From Sphaerimonospora sp050942215 (lineage in GTDB: Bacteria > Actinomycetota > Actinomycetes > Streptosporangiales > Streptosporangiaceae), in the NCBI RefSeq assembly GCF_050942215.1, contig NZ_CP192056.1, forward strand, positions 496,001 through 560,000: a stretch of 64,000 nt of DNA, given 5' to 3'. A program made the position numbers and the translations under genes. A model generated the notes under the pieces. The model was not told where the DNA came from. It ran no database searches and saw nothing but the letters and a program-made list of their open reading frames with translations. Positions 41,484 through 52,969 of this stretch are shown here, one piece after another. The stretch's first letter is position 1. Each line of letters begins with the position of its first letter.

Positions 41484-43077
41484 CAGGCTGGCCGCCGCGG
41501 CGGTGTTCGCGTCGCTCGTGGTGACGTCCGCTCTCGTCGTCGGCGCCGCACCCGCGAGAGCCGGGGACGGCGAGATCCTTTCTCCGGCCGACGGGGAGGT
41601 CATCAGCTCGGTCGGGCCGGTGACCGTTTCGGCCAAGACCGACTGGTACCAGATCAAAATGGCCCTGTACGTCGAGGGGCCGTCGGTACCTCGTCAGAAG
41701 ATTGGCTCAGCGGGCGGCAACCAGACGATCACCGGCTCCTTCGACCCGGGGAACGCTCCGAACGGGGCTTTCATGGTGACGCTGGCCGGAGAGATCACGA
41801 AGAAGACCTACACGACATCGACGTTCATGCTCAGCCGCCCGCCTGAGGCTCCGTCCGGAGTGGCCGTCCGGCTCAAGGACGTATCCACGGTCGTCGTGAG
41901 GTGGGCCAGGGGGAACGAGCCCGACCTGGTGTCCTACGAGGTGACCTCGCGGGAGGCGGGTGAAACGGCCTCGGTCGATGTGGCGGCCGCGTGCGCGAGT
42001 TCACTCTGCCAGGCGAGCCTGCCGCTGTCCGGCAGGGCGGCCGGCCGGAAGGTCGACGTCTCCGTACGGGCGTTCCGTTCCGACGGCGGGGGCGGCACCA
42101 TCAGGTCGTCCCTCTCGGGGACGGCCTTCGTGGGCGTGCCGGCGGCCAGGTCGACTCCGTCTCCGTCTCCGAAGCCCGATGAGAGGGCGCCCGGACGGGA
42201 GCGGGCGCCGGCGCCGCGGGAATACGCGACCGCCAGGCCTCCGTCGACCGCGAGCCCTCCCGCGACCGTGCCTGAGAACGCGGTGCCCACGCTGCCCAAC
42301 GGCCCCGAGAAGGAGCGCAGACCGCCGGACGCGCGCAGAAGCGGTGACGGTCAGAGCGAGCCGGAAATGGCACTGAGAGAGGAGCCGGTCCCGCAGGCGA
42401 CGGACCTGTTCGCGGCGGACGCCCGGTCGTCCGGCTCGCCATCCGGTGGGTTGAACTACGGGATCTACATCGCGGCGGCGGTCGCCCTGCTCCTCATCGG
42501 GGCGTACATGGGCGCGTGGTTCCACCGCAGGCGTGCCGCCGCCTCCGGGGAGCCGGTGACCGCGGCAGGGCCGGGAACCGCGCGGGCGCCGAGTGAGGGC
42601 GCGGCGAGGGGCTTCCATCCCGGCCAGGTCGGCCCCGAAACGATCCCTCCGGGCCCGGCCGCCCCCGAAACGATTCCTCCCGGCCCGGCCGCCCCCGAAT
42701 CGACCGTTCACGATCCCGTCCGCCCCGCCCCGGGTGGATTCGATCCGGTCGGGCCCGGCTCGGCCAGACCCGATCCGGCCAGATCTCATCCGGCGGCCCC
42801 TGGCTCGGCCGTGCTCGGTCGCGACGCCTTCGAAACGGCCGCCCTCCGGTCGGGGGGTGTCGATCCCCGGCCCGGCTCTGTCACCGGTCCTCCGGGCGGG
42901 CTGGTGCTGTCCAACAGCGGCGGCCCTCCGCCCGATCGGCTGCCGCCCCGGCCCTATGCCCTGGGCGGCGACGCTCTGGGGGAGAGGCCACGGCAGCCGG
43001 AGCCCGATTACTGGGTGACGGACGAGGAGGACGGCGGAGACCCCGCGTACGAGAGCCGTCGCGACGGCGACCCCTGA
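41470..43077 (+). CDS. secreted, membrane-anchored FN3-like protein with proline-rich tail
   Basis: 535 residues from GTG 41470. A signal peptide covers residues 1-31 (APARA cleavage). An extracellular part holds an Ig-like stretch (about 35-118) and a fibronectin type III-like domain (about 125-225, PPEAPSGVAVRL, VVVRWARGNEPDLVSYEV). A Pro/Ser/Arg-rich stalk, one transmembrane helix (about 335-355: YGIYIAAAVALLLIGAYMGAWF) and a cytoplasmic Pro/Gly tail with a repeated PETIPPGPAA follow. Family not recognised. It is coupled to the tad operon, so it may be a pilus-associated surface component. Confidence 0.7.
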   Translation: MTTVSRLAAAAVFASLVVTSALVVGAAPARAGDGEILSPADGEVISSVGPVTVSAKTDWYQIKMALYVEGPSVPRQKIGSAGGNQTITGSFDPGNAPNGAFMVTLAGEITKKTYTTSTFMLSRPPEAPSGVAVRLKDVSTVVVRWARGNEPDLVSYEVTSREAGETASVDVAAACASSLCQASLPLSGRAAGRKVDVSVRAFRSDGGGGTIRSSLSGTAFVGVPAARSTPSPSPKPDERAPGRERAPAPREYATARPPSTASPPATVPENAVPTLPNGPEKERRPPDARRSGDGQSEPEMALREEPVPQATDLFAADARSSGSPSGGLNYGIYIAAAVALLLIGAYMGAWFHRRRAAASGEPVTAAGPGTARAPSEGAARGFHPGQVGPETIPPGPAAPETIPPGPAAPESTVHDPVRPAPGGFDPVGPGSARPDPARSHPAAPGSAVLGRDAFETAALRSGGVDPRPGSVTGPPGGLVLSNSGGPPPDRLPPRPYALGGDALGERPRQPEPDYWVTDEEDGGDPAYESRRDGDP

Positions 43078-43084
43078 TGTCGGC

Positions 43085-45436
43085 TCAGACGCTCCCCAGC
43101 AGCACGTCGAGAAGGCGGAGGGCGCCGGCCTTGTCGAGCGGTTCGTTGCCGTTGCCGCACTTCGGGGATTGGATGCAGGACGGGCAGCCGTGGTCGCACT
43201 CGCAGGAGGCGATGGCGTCCCTGGTGGCGGCGAGCCACTCCGAGGCCCTGGCGTAACCACGCTCGGCGAAGCCGGCTCCGCCGTCGTGGCCGTCGTAGAC
43301 GAACACCGTGAGCAGGCCCGTGTCGGGGTGGAGCTCGGTGGAGACCCCGCCGATGTCCCACCGGTCGCAGGTCGCGAAGAGCGGCAGCAGACCGATGGCG
43401 GCGTGCTCGGCCGCGTGGGCGCAGCCGCCGAGGTCGACGGGCCCGCCTGCCGGAGAGCTGACCACCGAGGTCAGCGCTGAGCCGGGCAGCGTCCACCAGA
43501 CGGCCCGCGTGCGCAGGGTGCGCGGCGGCAGGTCGAGGGGCTCCTCACCCAGGACCTCCCCGGTCTGGGTGCGGCGCTTCAGGTACGAGACCACCTGCCG
43601 GGTGACCTCGACCGAGCCGAAGTGCAGCTCGCCCGGTCCGAAAGGCCGGGATCTCAGCGACTCGATGACCCGGATGTCGGTCACGTCACGTGCGAATGTG
43701 GAGTAGTCGGGTTCGGCCGCTGAAACCAGCGCGACCCCGGCGTCGAGATCGAGCAGATCGACCACGAAGGTTTCGCTCTGGTGCAGGTAGACCGCGCCCG
43801 CGTGCACCATAGAGTGGGCCGAAGGCTCGTCCACGCTGCCCAGCAGCCGCCCGGTGGCGGCCTCCACGACCTGGACCGGGACGCCGCCCGAGCCCCTGAT
43901 GTCGGCGAGGTCGGTGGCGCGCTCCCGGCTGGTCCAGAACCAGCCGGCGGCCCGCCTGCGCAGCAGTCCTCGGCCGACCAGCTCGTCGAGCACCTCCGCC
44001 GCCGCCGGTCCGAAGATCTCCAGGTCGGCGGGCGTCAACGGGATCTCGGCGGCGGCGGCGCACAGGTGCGGCGCCAGCACGTACGGATTGTCCGGGTCGA
44101 GGACGACCGCCTCCACGGGCCGCCCGAACAACGCCTGGGGATGATGGACGAGATAGGTGTCCAGTGGGTCGTCGCGGGCGATCAGTACGGCCAGCGCGTC
44201 CTGCCCGGCCCGTCCGGCGCGGCCGGCCTGCTGCCAGAGCGAGGCCCGCGTGCCGGGCCATCCGGCGATGAGCACGGCATCGAGCCCGGACACGTCCACG
44301 CCGAGTTCCAGCGCGTTCGTGGTCGCCAGCCCGGTCAGCGCTCCGGATCGCAGCGCCTTTTCGAGCGCGCGGCGGTCGTCGGCCAGATAGCCCGCCCGGT
44401 AGGCCGCCACCCGGTCGGCGGCCGGATCGGGTCGCCAGGGCTCGGGGTCGGCCTCCTCCAGGTTCCTCCTGGCGGTGAGGGCGACGGTCTCGGCGGCGCG
44501 CCGCGACCGGACGAAGACGAGCGTGCGGACGTTCTCGATGACCAGGTCGGTCAGGAGGTCGGCCGCCTCGGCGGTGGCCGTGCGGCGTACGGGAGCGCCT
44601 CCCTCACCGCGCATATCGGTCAGGGGCGGCTCCCACAGCGCGAACGTGGTCGAACCCCGGGGGGAGGCGTCCGCGGTCACCTCGGCCATTTCCAGGCCCG
44701 TGAGGCGTGCTCCTGCCACCGCAGGGTCGCTCGCGGTCGCCGACGCGAGCAGAAACACCGGGTTCGTCCCGTACCTGGCGCAGATCCGGCGGAGCCGGCG
44801 CAGGATCTGTGCGACGTGTGACCCGAAAACGCCCCGGTAGCCGTGGCACTCGTCCACGACCACGAGCCGGAGCCGCCGCCAGAACGAGGACCAGGACTGG
44901 TGCCGGGGCAGCATCGATCGGTGCAGCATGTCCGGATTTGTCAGGACGTAGTTGGCGTTCTGGCGGACCCATCGGCGTTCTTCCATCGGGGTGTCCCCGT
45001 CGAAGGTCGCGGCCCTCACCTCGGTCAGGCGCAGTTTCTGGACGGCCCTGACCTGGTCGGCGGCGAGCGCCTTGGTGGGGGTCAGATAGAGCACGGTGCC
45101 GCCGGAGAAGATCTCCGCGACCGCCGGGACCAGGTAGGCCAGCGTCTTCCCGGAGGCCGTACCCGTCGCGAGGATCACGTTTTGGCCACGGTGAACGTGC
45201 TCTGCGGCGGCGAACTGATGCTCCCACAGGCCGGAGACGCCCTGGTCCTCCAGCTGTGCGACCAGGGGTTTCGGCGCCCAGTCCGGCCACCGGACCTGAC
45301 CTGCCTGACGTGCGGGGACGTGCTCCACGTGGGTCACGCGTTGTCGGCGCGCGGAAACTGCGAGCAAGCTGGTGAGAAGGGTGCCTGTTCGCTGGGTATA
45401 GGAAGAAGTCGGAGTCACTGGTTTCCAGTTTGGCAT
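43085..45436 (-). CDS. DEAD/DEAH-box helicase, MrfA/YprA type
   Basis: 783 residues from ATG 45436; GTG 45418 is an alternative and the frame is open further upstream by chance. The helicase motifs are complete: GLWEHQFAA Q motif, ATGTASGKT Walker A, VVDECHGY (DEVH-type Walker B), LASATAS and QQAGRAGRAG. The C-terminal DUF1998-like domain has four clustered cysteines (CECDHGCPSCIQSPKCGNGN), as in MrfA. MrfA is a 3'-5' DNA helicase that repairs mitomycin-type lesions. Convergent with the Tad block, as in mycobacteria. Confidence 0.9.
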   Translation of the reverse strand: MPNWKPVTPTSSYTQRTGTLLTSLLAVSARRQRVTHVEHVPARQAGQVRWPDWAPKPLVAQLEDQGVSGLWEHQFAAAEHVHRGQNVILATGTASGKTLAYLVPAVAEIFSGGTVLYLTPTKALAADQVRAVQKLRLTEVRAATFDGDTPMEERRWVRQNANYVLTNPDMLHRSMLPRHQSWSSFWRRLRLVVVDECHGYRGVFGSHVAQILRRLRRICARYGTNPVFLLASATASDPAVAGARLTGLEMAEVTADASPRGSTTFALWEPPLTDMRGEGGAPVRRTATAEAADLLTDLVIENVRTLVFVRSRRAAETVALTARRNLEEADPEPWRPDPAADRVAAYRAGYLADDRRALEKALRSGALTGLATTNALELGVDVSGLDAVLIAGWPGTRASLWQQAGRAGRAGQDALAVLIARDDPLDTYLVHHPQALFGRPVEAVVLDPDNPYVLAPHLCAAAAEIPLTPADLEIFGPAAAEVLDELVGRGLLRRRAAGWFWTSRERATDLADIRGSGGVPVQVVEAATGRLLGSVDEPSAHSMVHAGAVYLHQSETFVVDLLDLDAGVALVSAAEPDYSTFARDVTDIRVIESLRSRPFGPGELHFGSVEVTRQVVSYLKRRTQTGEVLGEEPLDLPPRTLRTRAVWWTLPGSALTSVVSSPAGGPVDLGGCAHAAEHAAIGLLPLFATCDRWDIGGVSTELHPDTGLLTVFVYDGHDGGAGFAERGYARASEWLAATRDAIASCECDHGCPSCIQSPKCGNGNEPLDKAGALRLLDVLLGSV

Positions 45437-45586
45437 CTCTGGGGAGAGTCGCCCAGGAGTCGTGATTTCGTATAGACACGGAGTCGGGGCGTGGTTGAAT
45501 GCCGCGCGTCGGGGTCGTGGGTCCTGGAACCGCCGGGACCGGTCGGCCCCCATCGAGACGAACGCACGTAAGGCGCTGGAGGATCT

Positions 45587-45937
45587 GTGGATCTGAAGTT
45601 GGACCACCATTCCGAGGACAATCTCACCATCGTCGATGTCGAGGGTGAGATCGACGTCTACACCGCGCCCAGACTGCGTGAGCTGCTGATCGATCTGGTC
45701 AACAAGGGCAACTTCCACCTGCTCGTGAACATGGAGAAGGTGGACTTCCTCGACTCGACCGGCCTCGGAGTGCTGGTCGGTGGGCTCAAGCGGGTGCGGG
45801 CGCATGATGGATCGCTGGAGCTCGTCTGCACCCAGGAGCGCATTCTGAAGATCTTCCGTATCACCGGTCTGACCAAGGTCTTCGGAATCTACTCCTCTGT
45901 AGACGAGGCCAAGGAAACGCACGGCCGGGACAAGTGA
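45587..45937 (+). CDS. bldG: anti-sigma factor antagonist BldG
   Basis: 116 residues from GTG 45587 with GGAGG 4 nt upstream. STAS domain with the EGEIDVYTAPRLRELL start and FLDSTGLGVLVGGLKRVRAH around the phosphorylated Ser57. The segment LVCTQERILKIFRITGLTKVF is strongly conserved in BldG. In Streptomyces BldG frees sigma factors from anti-sigma factors and is needed for aerial growth and antibiotic production. The next gene encodes its likely kinase partner, as in Streptomyces. Confidence 0.95.
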   Translation: MDLKLDHHSEDNLTIVDVEGEIDVYTAPRLRELLIDLVNKGNFHLLVNMEKVDFLDSTGLGVLVGGLKRVRAHDGSLELVCTQERILKIFRITGLTKVFGIYSSVDEAKETHGRDK

Positions 45938-45956
45938 CGGCGCAGGAGCCTGCGAC

Positions 45957-46388
45957 ATGGCCACCGTCGAGCTGACGTTCAGTGCTCTGCCCGCCCATGT
46001 GCGTACGGCACGGCTGGTCGCCACGGCGATCGCCAGACGCACCGGGGTGGACGAGGCGATCTTGGACGAGGTGCGGCTCGCCGTCGGAGAGGCGTGCTCG
46101 CGGGCAGTGGAGGCGCATCGCCTGCATTGTCCGGACGAGCCTGTGCGCATCGAGTTGCGCGATGACGAGGGACGCTTCGAGGTGACCGTCACCGACGCCG
46201 CCCCGAGCGACGACGTGGCGCCGCGTGTTCTCGCGGCGAACGGCAACCCCATGCCCGAGATGGCCGGTCTCGGGCTCGCGGTCATCGCGGGACTGGCAGA
46301 CGACGTCGAGGTGCTCCCCGGGCCCAAGGGCATGTGCATTCGGATGAGTTGGCCGGCGTCCTCCGACGGGGTCACCGCCACCGCCTGA
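45957..46388 (+). CDS. RsbW-type anti-sigma factor with HATPase domain
   Basis: 143 residues. GHKL ATPase features: the N-box (LDEVRLAVGEACSRAVEAH, where the usual Asn is Ser-Arg), and a G-box-like MAGLGLAVIAGLADDVEV. The protein would phosphorylate BldG and bind a sigma factor. It starts 19 bp after bldG and a terminator follows. The substitution of the N-box Asn (usually E-A-x-x-N) may reduce Mg-ATP binding. Confidence 0.85.
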   Translation: MATVELTFSALPAHVRTARLVATAIARRTGVDEAILDEVRLAVGEACSRAVEAHRLHCPDEPVRIELRDDEGRFEVTVTDAAPSDDVAPRVLAANGNPMPEMAGLGLAVIAGLADDVEVLPGPKGMCIRMSWPASSDGVTATA

Positions 46389-46396
46389 CCGGGAAT

Positions 46397-46430
46397 CCGG
46401 GCGCCGTCTTGTGGGATGGCGCCCGGTTTT
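46397..46430 (+). terminator. intrinsic terminator after the bldG operon
   Basis: CCGGGCGCC (46397-46405) pairs with GGCGCCCGG (46418-46426), followed by TTTT. It starts 9 bp after the anti-sigma gene. A classic Rho-independent terminator. Confidence 0.9.
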
Positions 46431-46751
46431 GGCGTGTCCGGGTACATTTGGGGCATCTGCAAACGCCATTCCGGCAGGCCGTACGGTCAGGGGATCCGCG
46501 TCCTGACCAGTCAGGTCAAGAGACCGACAAAACCCGGCAAATGTTGTTTCATTACTGGACGAGGTCTCGGCTACCGTGTAGGGGGGCCTTCATATCCGCG
46601 GCCTCGCTGCGTAGACTCCCGGCACCGGCCAAGGTATTGCGGATGCAACCGGAAGCGGCATTGCCAACCACCCGGATGTGCGCCGTAAAGGCCAGACAAC
46701 ATCGCAGCGCCTCCGGGCAGGAACCGAACCCCGTCTGGCCGAGGAGGACGG
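46431..46751. other. 0.3 kb leader region of hppA
   Basis: No gene is supported. It should contain the hppA promoter; the stretch 46501-46600 is AT-richer (ACAAAACCCGGCAAATGTTGT and nearby) and is the likeliest place. I see no clear riboswitch fold. Confidence 0.4.
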
Positions 46752-49085
<2,334 letters not shown>

Positions 49086-49113
49086 TCGTCCCGCCCGAAC
49101 GGCAGACCGACGT

Positions 49114-49146
49114 AAAGGTCCCCCGCTCCCGGAGCGGGGGACCTTT
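49114..49146 (+). terminator. terminator after hppA
   Basis: A long perfect inverted repeat (AAAGGTCCCCCGCTCC and complement) begins 29 bp after the hppA stop, followed by CTT. Because the arm ends are AAA and TTT it could work on both strands. Confidence 0.85.
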
Positions 49147-49347
49147 CTTCCCGGGGAGTGTCCGGCAGGTCATGCCCTGCTCACGTTGCGGTCCGTACGG
49201 CGTCTCGCCGTGCCGGACTCGCCTCGCCCGGGGCCCGGAACTTCCGCGAGGCCCGGGGCTCCGGGCCCCGCTACGACCTCCTCCGCGGTTCGCCGTGCCC
49301 ACGCCCGCTACGGGCGGCGTCTGTCAGCACTCCTAGACTGGACCGCT

Positions 49348-49449
49348 ATGGACAAGCCGAACGGCGCGCGGACTCTGGGGCTGATCCTGCTCACCATGGC
49401 GGTGATGTTCGCGGTGATAATCGGCCTCGCCGTCTGGGCGGCCGGATGA
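49348..49449 (+). CDS. 33-aa single-pass membrane peptide coupled to the SixA gene
   Basis: MDKPNGARTL then a hydrophobic helix (LGLILLTMAVMFAVIIGLAVWAAG). The stop codon overlaps the next start (ATGA), so translation of the two is coupled. Too short for most gene callers. The charged start, single helix and tight coupling argue that it is real. Function unknown. Confidence 0.6.
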   Translation: MDKPNGARTLGLILLTMAVMFAVIIGLAVWAAG

Positions 49450-49964
49450 GCGGGACCGGCAGCGGCGGCGCGGTGAAGACGCTCGTCGTGGTGCGACACG
49501 CCGAGGCCGGCCACGTTCCCGGCCTGCCGGACCGGGAACGCCCGCTCACCGACGAGGGTGAGCACGACGCCCGCGCGGCAGGGGAGATCATCGGACGGCT
49601 GAGGCCGGACCTGGTGGTCTGCTCGCCCGCGGTGCGCACTCTGCGGACCGCCGAGCTGCTGGGTCTCGACGCGCCGGTAGAGACCGAGCGGGAGATCTGG
49701 GAGGCGTACCCGGAGGAACTGCTCGACCTGCTGCGCCGTACGGATCCGGACGTGCGCACGCTCGTCCTGGTCGGGCACAACCCGGGTGTGCACCGGCTCC
49801 TGCTGGGCCTCATCGGCACGGCGGACGGCGATTTCCCACCCGGGTTCCCGCCGGGGACCGCGGCCGTGATCCGGCTCCCCGGTCCCTGGGCCGAGGCCGA
49901 CTTCGGCACGGGCCGGCTGATCGACCTGTGCCTACCTCGGCGGTCGCAGGGGGAGACGATCTGA
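49446..49964 (+). CDS. SixA-type histidine phosphatase
   Basis: 172 residues from ATG 49446. The catalytic motif VVRHAEAG (R-H-x-E/A) lies at about 15-22, CSPAVRTLRTAELL follows with the second Arg, and VLVGHNPGV provides the second His. SixA proteins remove phosphate from phosphohistidine on signalling or phosphotransferase proteins. Coupled to the upstream 33-aa peptide; convergent with serB. Confidence 0.9.
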   Translation: MSGTGSGGAVKTLVVVRHAEAGHVPGLPDRERPLTDEGEHDARAAGEIIGRLRPDLVVCSPAVRTLRTAELLGLDAPVETEREIWEAYPEELLDLLRRTDPDVRTLVLVGHNPGVHRLLLGLIGTADGDFPPGFPPGTAAVIRLPGPWAEADFGTGRLIDLCLPRRSQGETI

Positions 49965-49970
49965 GGGGAT

Positions 49971-51218
49971 TCAGACCGGCATGCCGTCTTCGGCGTCGGC
50001 GGCCTCGACCTCCTCGCGCGAGATGCCGAGCAGGTAGAGGATCGAGTCGAGGTAGGGGACGTTGAGCGCGGTGTCCGCCGCCTCCCGTACGACCGGCTTG
50101 GCGTTGAAGGCGATGCCGAGACCGGCCGCGGCCAGCATGTCGAGGTCGTTGGCTCCGTCGCCGACCGCCACGGTCTGGCTGAGCGGGATGTTCGACTCGG
50201 CGGCGAAGCGCTCCAGCGCGCGGGCCTTGCCCGGCCGATCGACGATCTCGCCGACGACCCGGCCGGTGAGCCTGCCGTCGACGACCTCCAGCGTGTTGGC
50301 GGCGGAGTAGTCGAGGCCCAGGTCCTGCACGAGCATGTCGGTGATCTGGGTGAAGCCGCCGCTGACGACCGCGAAGCGGTAGTCGAGACGCTTGAGGGTC
50401 CGTACGAGCGTGCGCGCTCCCGGCGTCAGCACCAGCTCCTTGGCGACCTTCTCGAAGATCTCGTCGGACAGTCCTTCCAGCAGGGAGACCCGCCTGACCA
50501 GCGACTGGGCGAAGTCGAGCTCGCCCCGCATGGCCTCCTCGGTCACCCGGGACACCTCGTCGAGACAGCCGGCGTGCTTGGCCAGCAGTTCGATGACCTC
50601 GTTCTGGATGAGGGTCGAGTCGACGTCCATGACGATGAGCCGTTTGGCGCGGCGGTGCAGGCCGCTGCGCTGGACGGCCACGTCCACCTGCTGTACGGCT
50701 GCCTCGGCCGCCAGCGCCACCCGCATGGCCTGCGAGTCCGCGCCGGAGACCGCCATCTCGATGCAGGTCACCGGGTAGCTCGACAGCCGCTCGATCCGGT
50801 CGATGTTGGCGCCGCACGCGGCTATCCGCCCGGTGATCCCGGCCATCGCCGCGGGCAGTAGGGGTGCGCCCAGCACGGTGACGTGGAGACGGCCGCGGCG
50901 GCGGCGTTTCTCCTTGGATGTCGTGCCCGACGCGATCTCCACGTCCATGTCGAGGTCGGCGGCCACCTGCTCGACGGCCGTCCACAGGCCGCCGATGGTG
51001 CCGCCGGTGCCGGTGGGCGGGCCCCCGGCGTACGCGACCAGCACGCCGAGGGTGAGGCGGCCGCGGATGACGACCTGCTCCACGTCGGCTACGGTCACGG
51101 GAAATGCGGTCAGTACGGCGAAGAGCCGTGAGGTGACGCCGGGGCGATCCGGACCCGTCAGTGTGATCAGGAGCGTGCGCTGGTTCACGTTGTTTGAGGT
51201 TACTGTGCGGGCATTCAT
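49971..51218 (-). CDS. serB: phosphoserine phosphatase with N-terminal ACT domains
   Basis: 415 residues from ATG 51218; GTG 51188, nearer the start of homology, is equally possible since neither has a good ribosome site. Two ACT-like regions (LLITLTGPDRPGVTSRLF and VTVLGAPLLPAAMAGI) precede a HAD phosphatase: nucleophile DVDSTL, SGGFTQI and GDGANDLDML. It catalyses the last step of serine synthesis; the ACT part may sense serine. Full length for the actinobacterial SerB2 type. Confidence 0.94.
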   Translation of the reverse strand: MNARTVTSNNVNQRTLLITLTGPDRPGVTSRLFAVLTAFPVTVADVEQVVIRGRLTLGVLVAYAGGPPTGTGGTIGGLWTAVEQVAADLDMDVEIASGTTSKEKRRRRGRLHVTVLGAPLLPAAMAGITGRIAACGANIDRIERLSSYPVTCIEMAVSGADSQAMRVALAAEAAVQQVDVAVQRSGLHRRAKRLIVMDVDSTLIQNEVIELLAKHAGCLDEVSRVTEEAMRGELDFAQSLVRRVSLLEGLSDEIFEKVAKELVLTPGARTLVRTLKRLDYRFAVVSGGFTQITDMLVQDLGLDYSAANTLEVVDGRLTGRVVGEIVDRPGKARALERFAAESNIPLSQTVAVGDGANDLDMLAAAGLGIAFNAKPVVREAADTALNVPYLDSILYLLGISREEVEAADAEDGMPV

Positions 51219-51275
51219 GACCGTACAGCAGGTGCCCGAACCGCCCGGCGTCAGGACGTCGTCCACGCCGTTCGG

Positions 51276-51845
51276 CTACTTCACGACCTTGGTCGTGACC
51301 TTCTTGCCGTAGAACCAGCTCTTGTAGCCGAGTTCCTTCAGCGCCCGGGGGTCGAGGTTCTCCGCACCGGTCGGCACGTCGAAGACGATCGCCCCGAGGG
51401 TGGCCACCGCCTTGCCGCGGTAGCCCTTCTTCATCTGGATCGTGAGGTTGAGCCAGTCGTATTCGCCGACGTCGAGGACGTACGGGCTCCAGCAGACGAC
51501 CGCACGACCTTCGATCGCACAGGTCGAGTCCTTGGGACCGGAGTACCAGATCTTCTTGACCCCCTTGGGCAGGATTCCGGTCATCCAGTAGTAGTCGGCG
51601 TGGTACGGCCCGGTGTTGACCGCGCGGATCTTATATGTGATCTTTCTGTTGACCTTGACGGTCTTGGGGTGGCTCACCTTGACCTTGAAAACGGAGTAGG
51701 GGTCGTCGAGCTTCGCGGTCACGGCTCGCGTCGCGGCAGGCGCGGCGGGAGCGGCCGAGGCGGCGGGTGCGGCGGTGAGGAACACGGCGCCCGCGAGCGG
51801 GGCGGCCAAGGCGATCTTGGCTATTTTGCCGATCGGGTTGAGCAT
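51276..51845 (-). CDS. secreted protein with a DUF11-like beta domain
   Basis: 189 residues from ATG 51845. A signal peptide covers about residues 1-32 (LAAPLAGAVFLTAAPAASA). The mature part has a beta-sandwich pattern (VKVSHPKTVKVNRKITYKIRAVNTGP, GVKKIWYSG, WLNLTIQMKKGYRGKAVATL) and two cysteines in STCAIEGRAVVCW that probably form a disulfide. It resembles cell-surface DUF11/COG1361-type domains. Function unknown. It ends 57 bp upstream of serB on the same strand. Confidence 0.7.
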   Translation of the reverse strand: MLNPIGKIAKIALAAPLAGAVFLTAAPAASAAPAAPAATRAVTAKLDDPYSVFKVKVSHPKTVKVNRKITYKIRAVNTGPYHADYYWMTGILPKGVKKIWYSGPKDSTCAIEGRAVVCWSPYVLDVGEYDWLNLTIQMKKGYRGKAVATLGAIVFDVPTGAENLDPRALKELGYKSWFYGKKVTTKVVK

Positions 51846-52166
51846 GTGCGGCTTGTCTCCCTGAAACAAGGGGGAGCTGATGAACCCCCGTAAAAGGGGA
51901 TTTTTACCATCTTTTTGCTCGGACCGGAAACGTATTTCCGATGCAGTTCTCGGGTAGCCGGATATCGGACGATCGTGCTTTCTTGGGACATAGGTCCGTA
52001 CCTTCCAGGCGTTCTCGGGGACTTGACCGCGAAGAGGATTTCGTCCGTCCTGGTCTTGAGGTCGCTGACCGGCTTGACCTTGCAGGACGGCACCGTGGGC
52101 CCCGGCGGGTGGCAGTGGTGATCACGATCCATGGCGGACCACCGGCCGAGGCGCCCGGCCGCCGCC
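51846..52166. other. 0.3 kb gap upstream of the secreted-protein gene
   Basis: No gene is supported. The part at 51890-51990 is AT-richer and is a likely promoter region for the leftward secreted-protein gene. I see no repeats or RNA features. Confidence 0.4.
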
Positions 52167-52913
52167 TCAGGCCAGCAGTTTCACGATCGCGGCGACCCCG
52201 ACGACGACGATGAAGCCGCGCAGGACCATCGGGGGGAGCCGGCGGCCCAGCCGCGCGCCGAGGAAGCCGCCGACGGCCGTGCCGAGCGCCACCATCAGCA
52301 CGGCCGTCCAGTCCACCGGTGCGATCAGCACGAACAGCACTGCGGCGGTGCTGTTGACGAGCAGCGAGAGCATGTTCTTCGCCGCGTTGATCCGCTGGAG
52401 GTCCTCGTCGAGGAAGAGGCCGAGCAGCCCGATGAGCACGACTCCCTGGGCCGCGCCGAAATAGCCGCCGTACACGCCCGCCAAGAGCACGCTGAGCCAC
52501 AGCCACGGCCCGCCGTGGGGGTGAACCCGAAGCCGGACCAGCCATCGGCTGAGCCTCGGCTGCGCCACGACCAGGACGCAGGCGAGGCCGATGAGCACGG
52601 GCACGATCACCTGGAAAGCCTTCTCCGGAAGGCACAGCAGCAGCACGCCGCCGACGACCGAGCCGATCACCGACGCCGTTCCCAGCCGGATCAGCCGGTC
52701 GCGCTGGCCCTTGAGCTCCGGCCGATAACCCATCACGCCGGTGACGCCGCCCGGCACCATGCCCACGTTGTTGGAGACATTGGCCACGATCGGCGGGAAC
52801 CCCAGGGCCAGCAGCGTGGGAAACGTGATCAGTGACCCCGATCCCACTACGGCGTTGATGCCCCCGGCCCCTATTCCGGCCGCGAACACCGCGACCGCCT
52901 CCAACGGCGTCAC
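52167..52913 (-). CDS. TauE/SafE-family membrane permease
   Basis: 248 residues with eight predicted transmembrane helices. The first repeat contains GAGGINAVVGSGSLITFPTLLALGFPPIVANVSN and the second GVYGGYFGAAQGVVLI and KNMLSLLVNSTAAVLFV, matching the TauE/SafE duplication. The family exports sulfite, taurine breakdown products or similar anions; the substrate here is not known. No sulfur-metabolism genes adjoin. Confidence 0.9.
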   Translation of the reverse strand: MTPLEAVAVFAAGIGAGGINAVVGSGSLITFPTLLALGFPPIVANVSNNVGMVPGGVTGVMGYRPELKGQRDRLIRLGTASVIGSVVGGVLLLCLPEKAFQVIVPVLIGLACVLVVAQPRLSRWLVRLRVHPHGGPWLWLSVLLAGVYGGYFGAAQGVVLIGLLGLFLDEDLQRINAAKNMLSLLVNSTAAVLFVLIAPVDWTAVLMVALGTAVGGFLGARLGRRLPPMVLRGFIVVVGVAAIVKLLA

Positions 52914-52969
52914 TGGATTACTCCCTCATACGTCTTTTCCCGACTCTAGGGAAGCATCCGTACGAGAGG

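Noticed and set aside
45478..45560. tRNA-like sequence (GAGTCGGGGCGTGG... then GTCGTGGGTCCTGG)
   Set aside because: No acceptor, anticodon or T-arm pairing could be built from it.
45437..46462. 1125-aa form of the helicase
   Set aside because: The extra N-terminal part runs antisense through bldG and its partner gene; homology to helicases begins near residue 1 of the 783-aa form.
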